Shown: piece by piece, positions 31,985 to 42,675 of the stretch
How the letters are laid out: each line of letters starts with the position of its first letter
Position numbering within the stretch: position 1 is the stretch's first letter
Origin: Diploptera punctata
Lineage: Eukaryota; Arthropoda; Insecta; Blattodea; Blaberidae
Length of the DNA stretch: 64,000 bases
Reading direction: 5' to 3'
Assembly (NCBI GenBank): GCA_030220185.1
Contig: JASPKZ010010277.1
Coordinates: 958,501-1,022,500 of the forward strand
Position numbers and translations under genes: made by a program
The notes under the pieces: model-generated
What the model was told of the DNA's origin: nothing
The model's database searches: none
The model's input: the letters and a program-made list of their open reading frames with translations, nothing else

Positions 31985-32765
31985 CTAAAGAACAATTAAC
32001 ATTTGGTGTTTTATAGATTGTGACAGTTCTAATTTCACAAAGTGAAGATGATTTACAAATGCTATTGCACAAATTTAGAATCATTACAGCAAAATATAAC
32101 ATAAAAATATCAACAAATATAACCAAATCAATGGCAATATCTAAAGACCCACGACGTGTTAAATTAGAAATAGAAGGGAAAAGTGTAGAACAGGTCATGA
32201 AATTCAAATGTTTAGGATTAGAAATTGATAGCAGCAACAGAATAAGAGATGAAATCCTCCATAAAGCAAATAATGAAAAAAAAAAATATTGGGATTTTTA
32301 AACAATACTGTTTGGAAAAATAAAAATTTAAGAATAGATAGAAAAGTAAGAATTTATAAATCTGTCATAAGACCAGTTCTAATATGGTTGTGAATGCCGA
32401 AAATAAACTCAAGAAACAAAACAAATCGATGAAACAACCGAAATGAAAGTTTTAAGGAAAATCGTAGTAAAATCGCTGAGAGAGAAAATTCGCAGCTCTG
32501 TTATAAGAGAATAATGTGAAGTTCAACCTATAAACCTCTGGATAAATGATAGAAGACTAAATTGGAACGATAGCATAGATAGAATGGAGAACAGTAGATT
32601 AGTGAAGAAAGTACGTGACTGGACACCTCAGCAGAAAAAGGCCTGTAGGAAGACCATAACTACGATGGAAGGACGTCACCATACCCCGGACCTGTAGTGA
32701 AAGAACACGCAACAAGCTGCCAACTTTCATGCGTAGAGGAAGAAGAAGAAGATTACAGAAACGCC
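31985..32765 (+). mobile_element. LINE coding remnant downstream of RT motif C
   Basis: The first frame (to 32301) reads TVLISQSEDDLQMLLHKFRI, YNIKISTNITKSMAISKD and MKFKCLGLEIDS, the usual run from just after the catalytic DD to the F-K-x-LG block. Later, shifted frames give IYKSVIRPVLIW, EMKVLRKIV and RRLNWNDSIDRMENSRL. The DD itself is not preserved. Several frameshifts. Confidence 0.7.
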
Positions 32766-33254
32766 ATTAGCTTGACGTGATACGAGTATATTAGTTGCGT
32801 TCCTTTTTTTTTTGACCACGGCTATACGTGACAAAATATGTTTCGTTGAAAGGGGGTGCTTCAGTGGCAACTCCTCTAGCCGCTGATACAATAATTGAGT
32901 TCATCTCCCTAATTATATTAAATAATTGTGTGGTAATTATACGTTCCATAATGGTATTATATTTTTCATAAATCGGGTGCCCGCTTTTCTGGCAAAGTTA
33001 TGAATGAAAGTATTTACCTTAATTATTTATTTGAAATGAATTAACTAATAAATCAATCTCACATAAAAGGACCGTTTACTAGAAATAAGTGTTCCAAGAG
33101 CAATACTATTTTCTAGCCGTGAAAACCCCTATAGTGATATATACGGGATAAAACTGATTTTTAGATAAAGATATAAAATTAATATCATAGTCATATATGT
33201 ATCCAATCAAAGAGACTCCTGTGTAAAATACTGTACACAGTAAATAGAAGCAAA
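32766..33254. other. Unassigned interval
   Basis: No gene or repeat recognised. Confidence 0.4.
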
Positions 33255-33400
33255 TTACAATAATTAGAGGAGGACCTCCGAAAGCTTGGGGTCCGGGGAT
33301 GGAGAAAGGAGGGCGTTGGACAGGGATGCGTGGAAGAGTACCCTGACAGCAGCCAGGGCTCATAAAGGGCTGTAGAGCTAGAAGAAGAAGAAGAATTGCA
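33255..33400 (+). mobile_element. LINE C-terminal scrap
   Basis: The frame reads EEDLRKLGVRGWRKE, a two-base shift, then LDRDAWKSTLTAARAHKGL and a stop, followed by (GAA)n. The DRDAWKS block with a short basic end is a LINE C-terminus. Only about 45 codons remain. Confidence 0.6.
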
Positions 33401-33419
33401 CGATCACATGTGTTGATTT

Positions 33420-33976
33420 CACTGAGCAACAAAAAATAAACTTTTTTGTCTCAGAAAGACAAATATGAGATTCTGATAATATTTTTTCTCCTGAAATCAA
33501 ATATGATATCGGTTTTTCTCCATCACGCAAGGTTTCCGAGAGAGAGGCATTTATAATTTCAAACATTTTAATATTTTTTACATTCGTAACTACACAATAT
33601 TCGAATATTCGGACTGACGTAGAAAGTAAGAAATTACTATTTTCTGCTGTACGGAGTATTTCGCCTGTGGAACATCCCTCTTGATGGTCCAACAATAATC
33701 GGCCAGCATATTAAGATTCCATTTGCCTTGATATCTCTTTTCCATAGCTGAAATATCCTGATGAAAGTGTTCCACGTGCTCATTTGGTTTTATTTTACAA
33801 TGGACAAATGGACGAAAAAAGTTTATTAAAAATAATCACTTAAATCCATTAATTGAAACTGAAATAAAGAAACTGTTGGTGATGGAGAAATTACGAATAC
33901 ATATTTGAGAACACGATGAAAACTGCATTAAGTACAACTATTGGTACTCATGAGACAAAAATCATGTTTACCAGCA
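33420..33976 (-). mobile_element. Repeat M, copy 2
   Basis: Ends CACTGAGCAACA at 33420 and TGTTTACCAGC near 33968-33976. The minus frame holds FHQDISAMEKRYQGKWNLNM and ADYCWTIKRDVPQAKYS. It is less decayed than copy 1 in this block, and keeps the FHQD lead-in. Confidence 0.6.
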
Positions 33977-34004
33977 TTTACACCAAAACGATGTGAAGAC
34001 GACC

Positions 34005-34170
34005 CTGCGGGCAAATAGGACATGAAATGAGACTCTAATAAGTTGTTAGAGAACGTCGATGAATAAAATACATATTTCTAACTTTCTTGCGAGCAAATAG
34101 GACAATATGAAATGAGACTCTAATAAGATGTTAGAGAACATCGCTGAATAAAATACATCTTTATAACTTA
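34005..34170 (+). repeat. Two-copy tandem repeat, about 81-bp unit
   Basis: GCGGGCAAATAGGACATGAA at 34009 and GCGAGCAAATAGGACAATAT at 34091 start two similar units through GAATAAAATACAT and TAACTT. Confidence 0.75.
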
Positions 34171-34802
34171 ATCACGAGACGTTTACAAAATCACATGACA
34201 AAACACAGATCCTACTTAACACGCCTTTAATCTTAGAGGCAGCATGATTTTAGACGTTGAAGTTTCTACAAATAAGAATTAAATAAATAATATCAGTGAT
34301 GACTTAAAAATTAACGTTGTAAATGTGTTCTCAGAATTACTGTGAATTATCGATGAGAGCAGTGTGTCAAGATTTAAAATAATTTAGTCCAATGTAAGCT
34401 TGAGGAGCTAAGTAGCTAACTCCGAGAAGCATAAAAATAAAGGAAATCATTCAATATAACCCATCATTATAACTTTTTATTGGTACTGTGTTGAAATTCG
34501 CGATTTTGTTGGGGGCTACCCTGAGTTTTACGCGAAGCTAGTGTCATCGGGTCATATCTCAATCGTTCCTGGGGCAAGAAAATGTTTCTCTGTAACGTAG
34601 TAATTCTATCCCAGAGGTCCTACTAAATTATGCAGCTGTCTAAGTCGTTTGTTTAAGGATTTTGCCATGAGTGGTTTTGTTTCTTCCAACCCGAACTTCC
34701 ATATAATTTTATATTCATGTACGCCTAGTTTCTATCTCTTACAGGTTGTTCCAAAACTTATGTTATACATAATACCAGGCTAGATATATTTTTTCAATGC
34801 CC
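34171..34802. other. Unassigned interval
   Basis: No recognised gene or repeat. Confidence 0.4.
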
Positions 34803-35128
34803 AGATTGTCATCTCGACATTTCTGGTATTCTCTCTTGGTATGGCGTACTTTGTAACCCACTTCTGAGTTTGGGGCGCCTGGAAAACGAGGTTACGCTGC
34901 TCCGATGATATGAGAGTTGATGTTAATGGTGATGATGCTCCAGAAGAGGGCTTAAACTAAACTTAATCTAATTTGGCGAATATGATATTGATGATAATGA
35001 TGGCCAGATGGTGTTCCGGGATTGTTTACATTTATCATACAGATGAGGAAAACCCCGATACAAAACCTCACCCAGAAAACGTGTTACGATCGGGGATTGA
35101 ACCGGGCCCAGTGCGTGACAAGGCAAAG
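34803..35128 (-). mobile_element. SINE-2b
   Basis: The minus strand has the head end GCCTTGTCACGCACTGGGCC, a degenerate B box, GGTGAGGTTTTGTATCGGGG and the b-type 3' end (CTAATTTGGCG to TGTCATCTCGACATTTCTGG in plus-strand reading). More diverged than the a-type copies. Confidence 0.65.
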
Positions 35129-35192
35129 GCTATATAATATATAAGCCTATTTTATAAAATTCAGATGATATAATTTAAAATTGAAAGTCATC

Positions 35193-35342
35193 ATCATTGT
35201 AGTACATTCACGAATTTAGGTCATTTGATGACCTATTTTGGTCTCAAGAGAAACACCATCCAAAAGTCTTGAGTGAACGTCCTGGTCTTCTTCCTGCAAT
35301 TGATAGCTTATCATTTGTTTGGGTATCCTGTGATCTTCCATG
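35193..35342 (-). mobile_element. LINE-B 3' end scrap
   Basis: TAGTACATTCACGAATTTAG, GAGAAACACCATCCAAAAGT and GGGTATCCTGTGATCTTCCA match the ends at 14090, 42660 (other strand) and 51200. Only the last 150 bases remain. Confidence 0.7.
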
Positions 35343-35448
35343 AAACTAGTTTTATAAAACTGCAAATATAAAAAAATAATTACCAATTTTTTATTACCAG
35401 TTTAAACAAATTTACATCTATTACTATATTTAATTTGGTGCAACAAAC

Positions 35449-35603
35449 ATATGTCAATAGAAAGCAAAACCCACATATGCAAAATGAGAGTTAGACCAGT
35501 TATCGTATATGGGGCAGAATCTAGGGCTGATACAACAAAAACTAAACAACTAATAAGCACATGTATAATGAAAATCTTAAGAACTATTTAGTGGAAAACA
35601 TTA
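35449..35603 (+). mobile_element. LINE fragment (YGAE block)
   Basis: The frame reads NKHMSIESKTHICKMRVRPV, IVYGAESRADTTKTKQL and CIMKILRTI before running into LINE-A copy A4. The layout is a post-RT segment of a LINE family not otherwise seen here. Confidence 0.65.
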
Positions 35604-35965
35604 TTTGATAAAATACCAACTGGGCGTTTTCTCTCTGGTTTTCCTACAAGAAGCTTCCATGCACGTCTTTCATTCCCCATTCGTGCCACGTGTCCTGCCC
35701 ATCGCAATCTACGAGACTTAGCTCTTCTCATTATATCTGGCTTTCTATAAAGACCATGTAATTCACTGTTATGCAAGTCTTCTCCATTCACCTGTCTGTT
35801 AATCTCTCTTTGGTCCAAAATTTTTCCTAAGAACTTTATTCTCAAATACTCGTAATCTCCTTCCCTCCCTTAAAGTAAGAGTCCATGTTTTGTATCCATA
35901 TAATGTAACTGGTAGAATAATAGTTTTATATATTTTCAGTTTAACGTTTTTTGAAAGGAACAGGG
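35604..35965 (-). mobile_element. LINE-A copy A4
   Basis: An open 85-codon minus frame: RIKFLGKILDQREINRQVNG, LHNSELHGLYRKPDIM, RLRWAGHVARMGNERRAWKL, LVGKPERKRPVG. The extreme 3' end is missing (homology stops inside the GRP block), and the 5' end stops in the LKIYKTI block. Confidence 0.8.
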
Positions 35966-36319
35966 TTATGAAAGCATAAATTGGATATATTGATTATAAA
36001 TAATGACGATTGTATTGATTATATTTAAATTTTGTGTACCATTTGTAGGACTGATATAAACACAAAGACTAAGAGGTCCGAGAGACGATTAATTATTATG
36101 ATTAGTTAAGCATTAATAAGTAATTGTAAGTATGACGTCTGAAATGCTATTTTTATAACCTGAGTTGTGATATTAATAATTTTTTAATTAGTTGTCATGG
36201 TAAACGAGGTTTTTGTTGTGCACTTTTAAATACTAATTTCATTCGTAGCTAGGAATAAATATGCTGATTGGAGCTATTTCTTTATATTATTTTTACACGC
36301 TTTATATTAGCTTGACCTG
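35966..36319. other. Unassigned interval
   Basis: AT-rich with no recognised feature. Confidence 0.4.

Positions 36320-36382
<63 letters not shown>
36320..36382 (+). repeat. (ATCT)n microsatellite
   Basis: About 15 uninterrupted ATCT units. Confidence 0.95.
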
Positions 36383-36700
36383 GTAACGGAATCATTCAAC
36401 GCGATTTTCATCCACTTAAAATCATCGGATCGACTTGAAACTTTGTATACTTGTAGAGGACCCGTGACAATATAATAATTTCATATTTATTTTCTAAAAT
36501 CCTGGCCATAATCATCAGAAAATCAAAAAAACGTGTTTTTGTAGCAATGTAACGGAATCTTTCAAAGCGATTTTCACCCACTTAGAAACATTGGATCGAC
36601 TTGAAACTTTGTATACGTGTGACCCGTGACAATACAATAATTTCATATTTTGTTTCTAAAATCCTGGTCAGAATCATCCGAAAATCAAAAAAATGAAAAC
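36383..36700 (+). repeat. Two-copy tandem repeat, about 160-bp unit
   Basis: ATGTAACGGAATCATTCAAC (36381) and ATGTAACGGAATCTTTCAAA (36546) begin two units sharing TCGACTTGAAACTTTGTATA, CCCGTGACAATA and AATCATC-GAAAATCAAAAAA. The (ATCT)n array directly precedes unit one. Class unknown. Confidence 0.75.
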
Positions 36701-36804
36701 TGGTATAATAGGTTAGAAGAGAATTACTTTTAGCTCATACTACAACAGTATCGAATTTAAAGATATTTATATTTTTATCTTATTCTGTAAAATATTAAAA
36801 CTAA

Positions 36805-37276
36805 AAAATAAATAATAGTTTTAAAAGACTAAAAGAACACGCTTTATTAGAAAACTAAAAAATGAAAAATAATTTTAATTTCCAGTACGCTTGGGATAAA
36901 ATAAAGTGGTGAACAAAAAAATCATCTCCAACACATATAGAATAAAATTAGAGTTATCAACAAAAAGAAAATAATTTTACCATCAAAAGCGTGGGGTGCT
37001 CTATATCAATTAATATATTTGATTATAAACAGGTATTGGAAAAGTAAGCTCTCTAAGAAGAAAATGTAAAAATCATAAAAATCACCCCACGCTTTTGATG
37101 GTAAAATTATTTTCTTTTTGTTGATAACTCTAATTTTATTCTATATGTGTTGGAGATGATTTTTTTGTTCACCACTTTATTTTATCCTAAGCGTACTGGA
37201 AATTAAAATTATTTTTCATTTTTTAGTTTTCTAATAAAGCGTGTTCTTTTAGTTCTTTAAAACTATTATTTATTTA
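36805..37276. repeat. Near-perfect inverted repeat, 194-bp arms
   Basis: Arms 36805-36998 and 37083-37276 match as reverse complements with only about three to five visible differences (for example AAAAGACT against AAAGAACT, and CTTGGGAT against CTTAGGAT), around an 84-bp loop. Landmarks are GAACACGCTTTATTAGAAAA and ACCATCAAAAGCGTGGGGTG. No reading frame or known terminus. The identity is far higher than in the other inverted repeats here, so it formed recently or is kept similar by conversion. Confidence 0.8.
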
Positions 37277-37489
37277 ACTTTCCGGTTTTTCCTTTATTCA
37301 TGTTTGATGACTCTTTTTGTTCACCGTGTTTTTCTTCTTTTTACAATATTTTCTCTCACACATAGGCTGCCAAATAGACTGTCACATGGACTCAGATCCT
37401 GATTGCATGTAAATCATTTATTTTAAAAAATCAACATGTTGAAAATCCCGGGGCCACTGTTCTATAGCCATAAACAATGACCACAATTA
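37277..37489. other. Unassigned spacer
   Basis: Nothing recognised. Confidence 0.4.
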
Positions 37490-38060
37490 ACAAGAGCCCA
37501 GTTTCGAAATACACAACGTAAATTTTGTGACCACTGGGTATACATATATCTTCTCCTCCTTCTTCTTCTTCTTCCTACGAGGATTAAACCTTATTGGTGC
37601 GTTCCGGGTCCAAGTATCATAGCTGCTGTGGGCCATCTTTTTCGTGGGAGATCTCTTTTTTTTTTTTCCGTCTCTCGGTTGATAGTTCAGACTTTTCCAA
37701 GGCAATCTGTTGGTATCCATTCTGCAGACATTTCCATACCATATTCTCCTATATTCTTCTATTTTGTCTGTCAGACCGAATATTTATAGTTCTTTACGAA
37801 TATTTTCACTTATTTTTTATCCATTAAAGTATATCCTGCGACAAATCGTAAATATTTAATTTCTGTGGCTTCTATTCTTTTAATTGTCTATCTATTCAGA
37901 GTTCATATTTCTGAGCCATACAATATTACAGGCACATTCAATAGTGTATACATTTTTTAATATGTTTATTTTCTTACTTTCTTTCCCAGTTATCTTTTAA
38001 GGGTGTCAAATAACTATTCAAATATTTGCAGTTTATTATTTATGTCTTTTTTCTCTATTA
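37490..38060 (-). mobile_element. LINE-B copy, post-RT region
   Basis: Minus frames give YLRFVAGYTLMDKK, EYGMEMSAEWIPTDCLGK, INRETEKKKRDLPRKRWPTA and a long lysine/arginine run from the (TTC)n stretch at 37555-37575. The AGYTLMD block resembles 8.05 kb (AGYTVLD). Broken by stops. Confidence 0.65.
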
Positions 38061-38269
38061 TAGCCTGAAGATACATGTGGATAATTGATATCTGTTACTT
38101 GTTCTAGCGTAATATATTACGTCTTAAAACATAAATTTTGACTTTCATTCATTTATTTTGAGAATTTTTATCATTGAGATTTTTTTCCAATCAATCTTAG
38201 TATTTAACATGAATTAAAATACATAAATACAAATGACTACGGACTTATAGACTATCAGTTTCCAACATA

Positions 38270-38690
38270 CATTTATACATTTATCTTTATTAAAGTTCTC
38301 CATCGTTCTCTGTCCTCTGTGTCTTCATCTGTTACACCAAATTTCCTCATTGAATTTTGAATGTTGTTCTTCCAGGTTGTTCTTGGTCTTCCTTTTCTGT
38401 TCTTTCTTTCAATTTTCCATGCATAGACGGCCTTTGGTAGTCTTCCATTCTGCATTCTTCTTACGTGTCCATACCATTTTAGCCTTCTGTGTTCAATCTC
38501 ATCCATTATATTTCTTTCTGCATCCATCCATGTCCTAATTTCTGTATTTATAATTTTTAGTCGAGATTTTCTGGCAGCTCTTCTCCAAAAATCCATTTCA
38601 ACTGAAGTTATTCTGTTGACATATTGTTGTGTCATTGTTCAAACTCCCGATCCATATAACATTATACTTTCTAGTATGGATTTATAAATT
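38270..38690 (-). mobile_element. LINE-C copy, 3' coding end
   Basis: An open minus frame of 120 codons (38273-38635): ITSVEMDFWRRAARKSRLKI, LKWYGHVRRMQNGRLPKAVY, RKGRPRTTWKNNIQNSMRKF, DTEDRERWRTLIKINV. The upstream YGS-like block is out of frame. A relatively intact 3' end of the family also seen at 25.1, 47.4 and 59.0 kb. Confidence 0.75.
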
Positions 38691-38807
38691 AGTTGTTTTT
38701 ACAAGAGCTCATTAATGTTCAAGTAACTTAGGCCTATTAATAATCGGAGATTCGCGTTACTTCTGATCAAGAGATATCATCCATAAGAAATTAGCTATCA
38801 TTTCAGA

Positions 38808-38809
38808 AC

Positions 38810-38851
<42 letters not shown>

Positions 38852-39060
38852 GTTTTATTTTACTGGTAGAGTTAAGGCCTTAAGACCTTGTCTGCCACTC
38901 AACCAGGTTTTAAAAAATCAAAAAAATAGTTTTACATCTAAATTGCAATATACATAAACGGTTACATGTTATAAATACTTAGTTTTATGTTTTTTTAACA
39001 TATTAATGGACAAAATAAAAAATCATGAAAATCAGACTTATATAAACTTACCTTTAACAT
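38808..39060 (-). mobile_element. CR1/Jockey-like LINE 3' end with (TAA)n tail
   Basis: (AAT)n at 38810-38850, TTTTATTTTACTGGTAGAGT, hairpin AAGGCCTTAAGACCTT, GCCACTCAACCAGG and then AT-rich 3' UTR sequence with a landmark shared with 40640-40760 (AAATTGCAATATA). Confidence 0.7.
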
Positions 39061-39128
39061 AATGCCTCAGAATTATTTATAGACACAATCTTGTTATATA
39101 CGTAGCTCTTCGTTAATATATTTATTAA

Positions 39129-39915
39129 CTAGCTAATACACGACGTACGCTGCTACGCCAAAATAAATGAAAATTAATGTGCTTTATTGAATAAGTATAA
39201 AGAAGCATTTATATCGTAATTATTGTTAGATACCCCGTGCTGTTTACTCGGAGTTGTCCGGGAATCTACTCATCCCGATCTTCTTGGAGCTGAAAGACAA
39301 AAATTAATGTACTTCCTATGATTAGTTGAATAAGTAAAATGAAAAATAATTATAAATGTATATCGTAATTATTTTAAGATTCCCCGTGCTGATTAACCGA
39401 TGTTGCCCGGGAGTCTACTTATCTCGATCTTCTTGGTATAAATGACTTAAAACATAATTCGTTATTGTGAGTTATCCGTAAAAGAATACGCGCCATGTGC
39501 TGCTATGTTTGTACAGGAATCTACGTACTTGTCTCGATCTTCTTGGCATCAATGAAAGACAAAAATGGTTATTGTGAGTTTTCCGTAAGAAATAAACATA
39601 TGCTCTCGCGAACTTTTTTTGTATAGCTTTTTGAGATATTCAATTCTGTGTACATTAATGTTGTGTATTTGTCATGGTTTATGCAGCCTAAGCCATTTAA
39701 GCGTCCAAAGAGCTACTTTTTTTTCGCGTTTTCCACTACAAAGGGCGAATTTTAAGGGTGTTGGAGTTGAGTATTACAATTCTCTTATAGCCTATGTTCA
39801 TCTCGGGAATCTCCTAAACATTTTGCAAAAAACCTCATCACAATCGGATCAACGGTATGGCCGCGCATAAAGTACGAACAAACAAAAAAACAAACAAACA
39901 TTTTTATATATTAGA
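39129..39915 (-). mobile_element. Non-autonomous Helitron, complete ends
   Basis: On the minus strand it starts TCTAATATATAAAAA and ends GTATTAGCTAG, with A before and T after: the classic Helitron 5'-TC, CTRR-3' and A/T insertion site. The interior repeats a module with CGATCTTCTTGG and GTGAGTTATCCGTAA. No Rep/helicase frame, so it depends on an autonomous partner. It belongs with 56877-57930 and 60535-61464. Confidence 0.8.
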
Positions 39916-39979
39916 TTTATCAACTTTTATAAGATTCATGATGTGTTCCATTGAGGTTTATTCAAAATTAATATAAAAT

Positions 39980-40200
39980 TATAGAATATTCACCTGAAAG
40001 GTCCGTCTCCTCAACTTAATTATCATTTAACTGTAGCGCTTTCGGGACTTGTCCCATCATCGGCAGGAATCCTGTCCACCATCTGCTCTATTAGTCTTGA
40101 CCTAGTCCGGCAACAAAGAAACCTCAAGGCATGGAAGTAAGGAGAACTCTGCTCTGTACACTACAACTGAAATGCAATTTCTCCTACAGCCACCAGTTCC
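39980..40200 (-). mobile_element. Penelope-like terminal-repeat fragment, second family
   Basis: Identified by its hammerhead-like core (separate entry) and by the phrase GGACAAGTCCCGAAAGCGCT that I associate with PLE terminal repeats. No GIY-YIG coding sequence found nearby. Edges are approximate. Confidence 0.5.
40031..40066 (-). ncRNA. Hammerhead-ribozyme-like motif, family 2
   Basis: Minus strand: CTG, CCGATGA (CTGATGA with one change), stem II TGGGAC/GTCCCG with AA loop, GAAA, GCGC, TA, CAG. CTG before and CAG after can form stem I, and GC/GC a loopless stem III. The layout equals that of the 48.5 kb motif although the sequences differ. Confidence 0.55.
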
Positions 40201-40286
40201 TCGTTGTTAAAAATACACAGTAACTTATAAACAGGCAATAATTTTAAGAATGCAAATAAATTTTATTCACAAATAAATGTTGTACA

Positions 40287-40632
40287 CTAGGGTTATAACT
40301 TTTTGAACTTTTGTGAAATAAAATATTTCTTGTGCAATGGGTAGATGAACATTTACTTAAAACCATTGAAAAAGGCCTAGAAGTATATCTATATATCAAT
40401 ATTTAATATTGATTGGGGTGACCTTTTCTTGAAGCTCTGTGAAATGAAGGCCTTTTCAATGGTTTTAAGTAAACGTTTATCAATTCATTGCACAGGAAAT
40501 ATTTTATTTCACAAAAGTCCAAAAAGTTATAACTCTAGAGGGTTATAACTATATGGACTGTTTGTTGAAATAAAATATTTCCTGTGCCATGAACGGATGC
40601 ATTGTTACTTAAAACCATTGAAAAAAAGGCCT
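40287..40632. mobile_element. Foldback element with an extra third arm
   Basis: Arms 40287-40378 and 40448-40538 are reverse complements starting and ending CTAG and GTTATAAC. A third, direct copy of the left arm follows at 40539-40632 (AGGGTTATAACTATATGGAC through AACCATTGAAAA). The loop contains a TATAT-rich stretch. No coding sequence. Confidence 0.65.
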
Positions 40633-40692
40633 TGTCTACCACTCAACCAGGTTTAAAAAAATACAAACAAAAAATAGTCTTAAATCTAAATT

Positions 40693-40727
<35 letters not shown>

Positions 40728-40760
40728 GATTACAAGTTATGAATACAATACAATTAATAT
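40625..40760 (-). mobile_element. CR1/Jockey-like LINE 3' UTR piece plus (TA)n
   Basis: AAAGGCCTTGTCTACCACTC and AACCAGGTTTAAAA follow the foldback arm, then (TA)n at 40698-40724. The hairpin's second half is replaced by the foldback arm. Confidence 0.6.
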
Positions 40761-40764
40761 TTAT

Positions 40765-41330
40765 AATGTATTTTGATTTACATAAGCTCTCCATACATCC
40801 CTATCCTGAGCTAATGCTTTCCAATCATTCCCTGTATAATCTATTTCCCTCAAATCATAGTTAATATTATTCTCCCACCTCATTCTTGGTCTACCAACTG
40901 GGCGTTTTCCCTCTGGCTTTCCTACAAAAAGCTTCCATGCACGTCTTTCATTCCCCATACGCGCAACATGTCCTGCCCAACGCAGTCTACGAGACTTAAT
41001 TGTTCTTATTATATCTGGCTTCCTAAAAAGACCATGTAGTTCATTGGTATGTAGTCTTCTCCATTCACCTGTCTGTGCATCTCTCTTTGGTCCAAAAATT
41101 TTCCTAAGTACTTTATTTTCAAATACTTGTAATCTCCTTTCCTCCCTTAAAGTAAGAGTTCATGTTTCGCACCCATATAATATAACTGGTAGAATAATAG
41201 TTTTATATATTTTCAGTTTAACGTTTTTTGAAAGGAGTTGGGACATCAAGAATCTCTGCAATGCATAATAGCACGCATTTCCAGAATTGAGCCTATCTTT
41301 AATTTCTTTGTGTTTTTTTCATTATTTCAT
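40765..41330 (-). mobile_element. LINE-A copy A5
   Basis: The minus frame at 40761-40958 reads GNERRAWKLFVGKPEGKRPV, RPRMRWENNINYDLREIDYT and DRDVWRAYVNQNTL. Upstream, CCCATATAATATAACTGGTA encodes ILYG and the RLNSGNACYYALQ block lies near 41250. The 3' end stops short of the usual AVRAAMNLR end. Confidence 0.8.
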
Positions 41331-41594
41331 AAAAATAGATTTAAGATTTGTTAATATATTTATCTAATGCCTTGTATAAAAAGCATAGATTAATTCATTG
41401 TAGTTTATTACTTTCTTCGTATTTTTTTTCTTTCTTTTCTTTTTATGTATAGTAGATTCGAGCTGTTATCCCTTTCTGTATTCATTCTATCATTAATTTA
41501 ATTTTAATTGTATTTAGTTTCATTGTATTATTAGACATTATTATTTAATTTGACAGATAATTAATTGTTTAGTATGACTATTATTGTAATTTTT
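41331..41594. other. AT-rich interval, probably LINE 3' UTR
   Basis: Leads directly into the CR1-like 3' end at 41595 and is probably its 3' UTR. No frame remains. Confidence 0.4.
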
Positions 41595-41695
41595 TTGTAT
41601 TTACATGTAACATATGTTTGTCCTGGTGAGTGGAAGAGAAGGCCACATGGCCTTAACTCCACCAGGCTAAATAAATCTATTCTAATCTATTCTAA
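41595..41695 (+). mobile_element. CR1/Jockey-like LINE 3' end
   Basis: TAACATATGTTTGTCCTGGT, GAGTGGAAGAGAAGGCC, ACATGGCCTTAACTCCACC, AGGCTAAATAAATC. The hairpin AAGGCCACATGGCCTT is perfect. The flanking phrase ATATGTTTGTCCTGG is shared with 55400-55480, tying it to the coding LINE end there. Confidence 0.75.
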
Positions 41696-41999
41696 ACAAT
41701 TATATTAAAGGAATGTTTATTTCTCCGAGTACAATTTGCCTTTCACCCATTAAACATAACATAACCACACCTGAGTGGTGTAGCCTATGTCCCACTTTCT
41801 GAAGTAGACATAATTTTCATAATCAATGCTTTACGTAGAGAGTCCTTCCAGTTCAATATTTAATTAATTTAATGGAATACATATTTGGTAATTTTGTAAT
41901 TTCACTTATGTGTTTCCATTTATGTTAATTTAATGACAAAATGGGTTCACTCATTTTCTTCATACGTGGCGTTATTTTCTATTTTAACAACACAAAAAG
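41696..41999. other. Unassigned interval
   Basis: AT-rich with no recognised feature. Confidence 0.4.
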
Positions 42000-42675
42000 G
42001 TCTGTATGAACTTAACAAAATTACAGAAGAATATTGATTAAAGATATCTACAGAAAAAACAAAAATTATGGCATTTCAAGGTGTAGATCCTGTCAGAAGT
42101 AAAATTGTACTGGACAATAAAATTTTGGAGCAGGTGAATAATTTTACATATCTAGGATGCAATATCTCATATGAAGAAGAAAAGGATGTAAATGCAAACA
42201 TATCTAAATTTTTAAGAATTTTAGGGTTAATAAATTCTATCTTCAAGCCACAGTTAGTCCAAAAGCATTCAAGACTGAAAGTGTATAAAACACTGGCTCT
42301 TCCAACTCTTTTGTATGGTAGCGAAATATGGACGTTGAAACAGAAGGATATACAGAGATTAGATCTGCTGAAATGAGATATCTTCGGAGGACTGCAGGAT
42401 ACACACTACTAGATCACAATAAAAAATGAAGACATCTTAGAAGAATTACACATGGAATCTTTAGAAAACAAAATTTCTGATTATAAGTCAAGATAGATGC
42501 AACATGTTCATCGAATGAAAGATCACAGAATACCCAAACAAATGTTAAGATATCAACCTGCAGGAAGAAGAAGACCAGGACGTCCACTCAAAAGACATCT
42601 GGATGGTGTTTCTCTTGAGGCCAAAACAGGTCAACAAATGGCCTAAATTCGTGAATGTACTATGATGATGATGAA
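42000..42675 (+). mobile_element. LINE-B copy, longest post-RT region
   Basis: The frame at 42068-42376 reads MAFQGVDPVRSKIVLDNKIL, NNFTYLGCNISYEEEKDVNA, SRLKVYKTLALPTLLYGSEI. Shifted frames give RYLRRTAGYTLLDHNK, QHVHRMKDHRIPKQMLRYQP and RRRPGRPLKRHLDGVSLEAK. It ends CGTGAATGTACTATGATGATGATGA-type with a GAT tail. One of the best templates for the family; two or three frameshifts. Confidence 0.8.
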
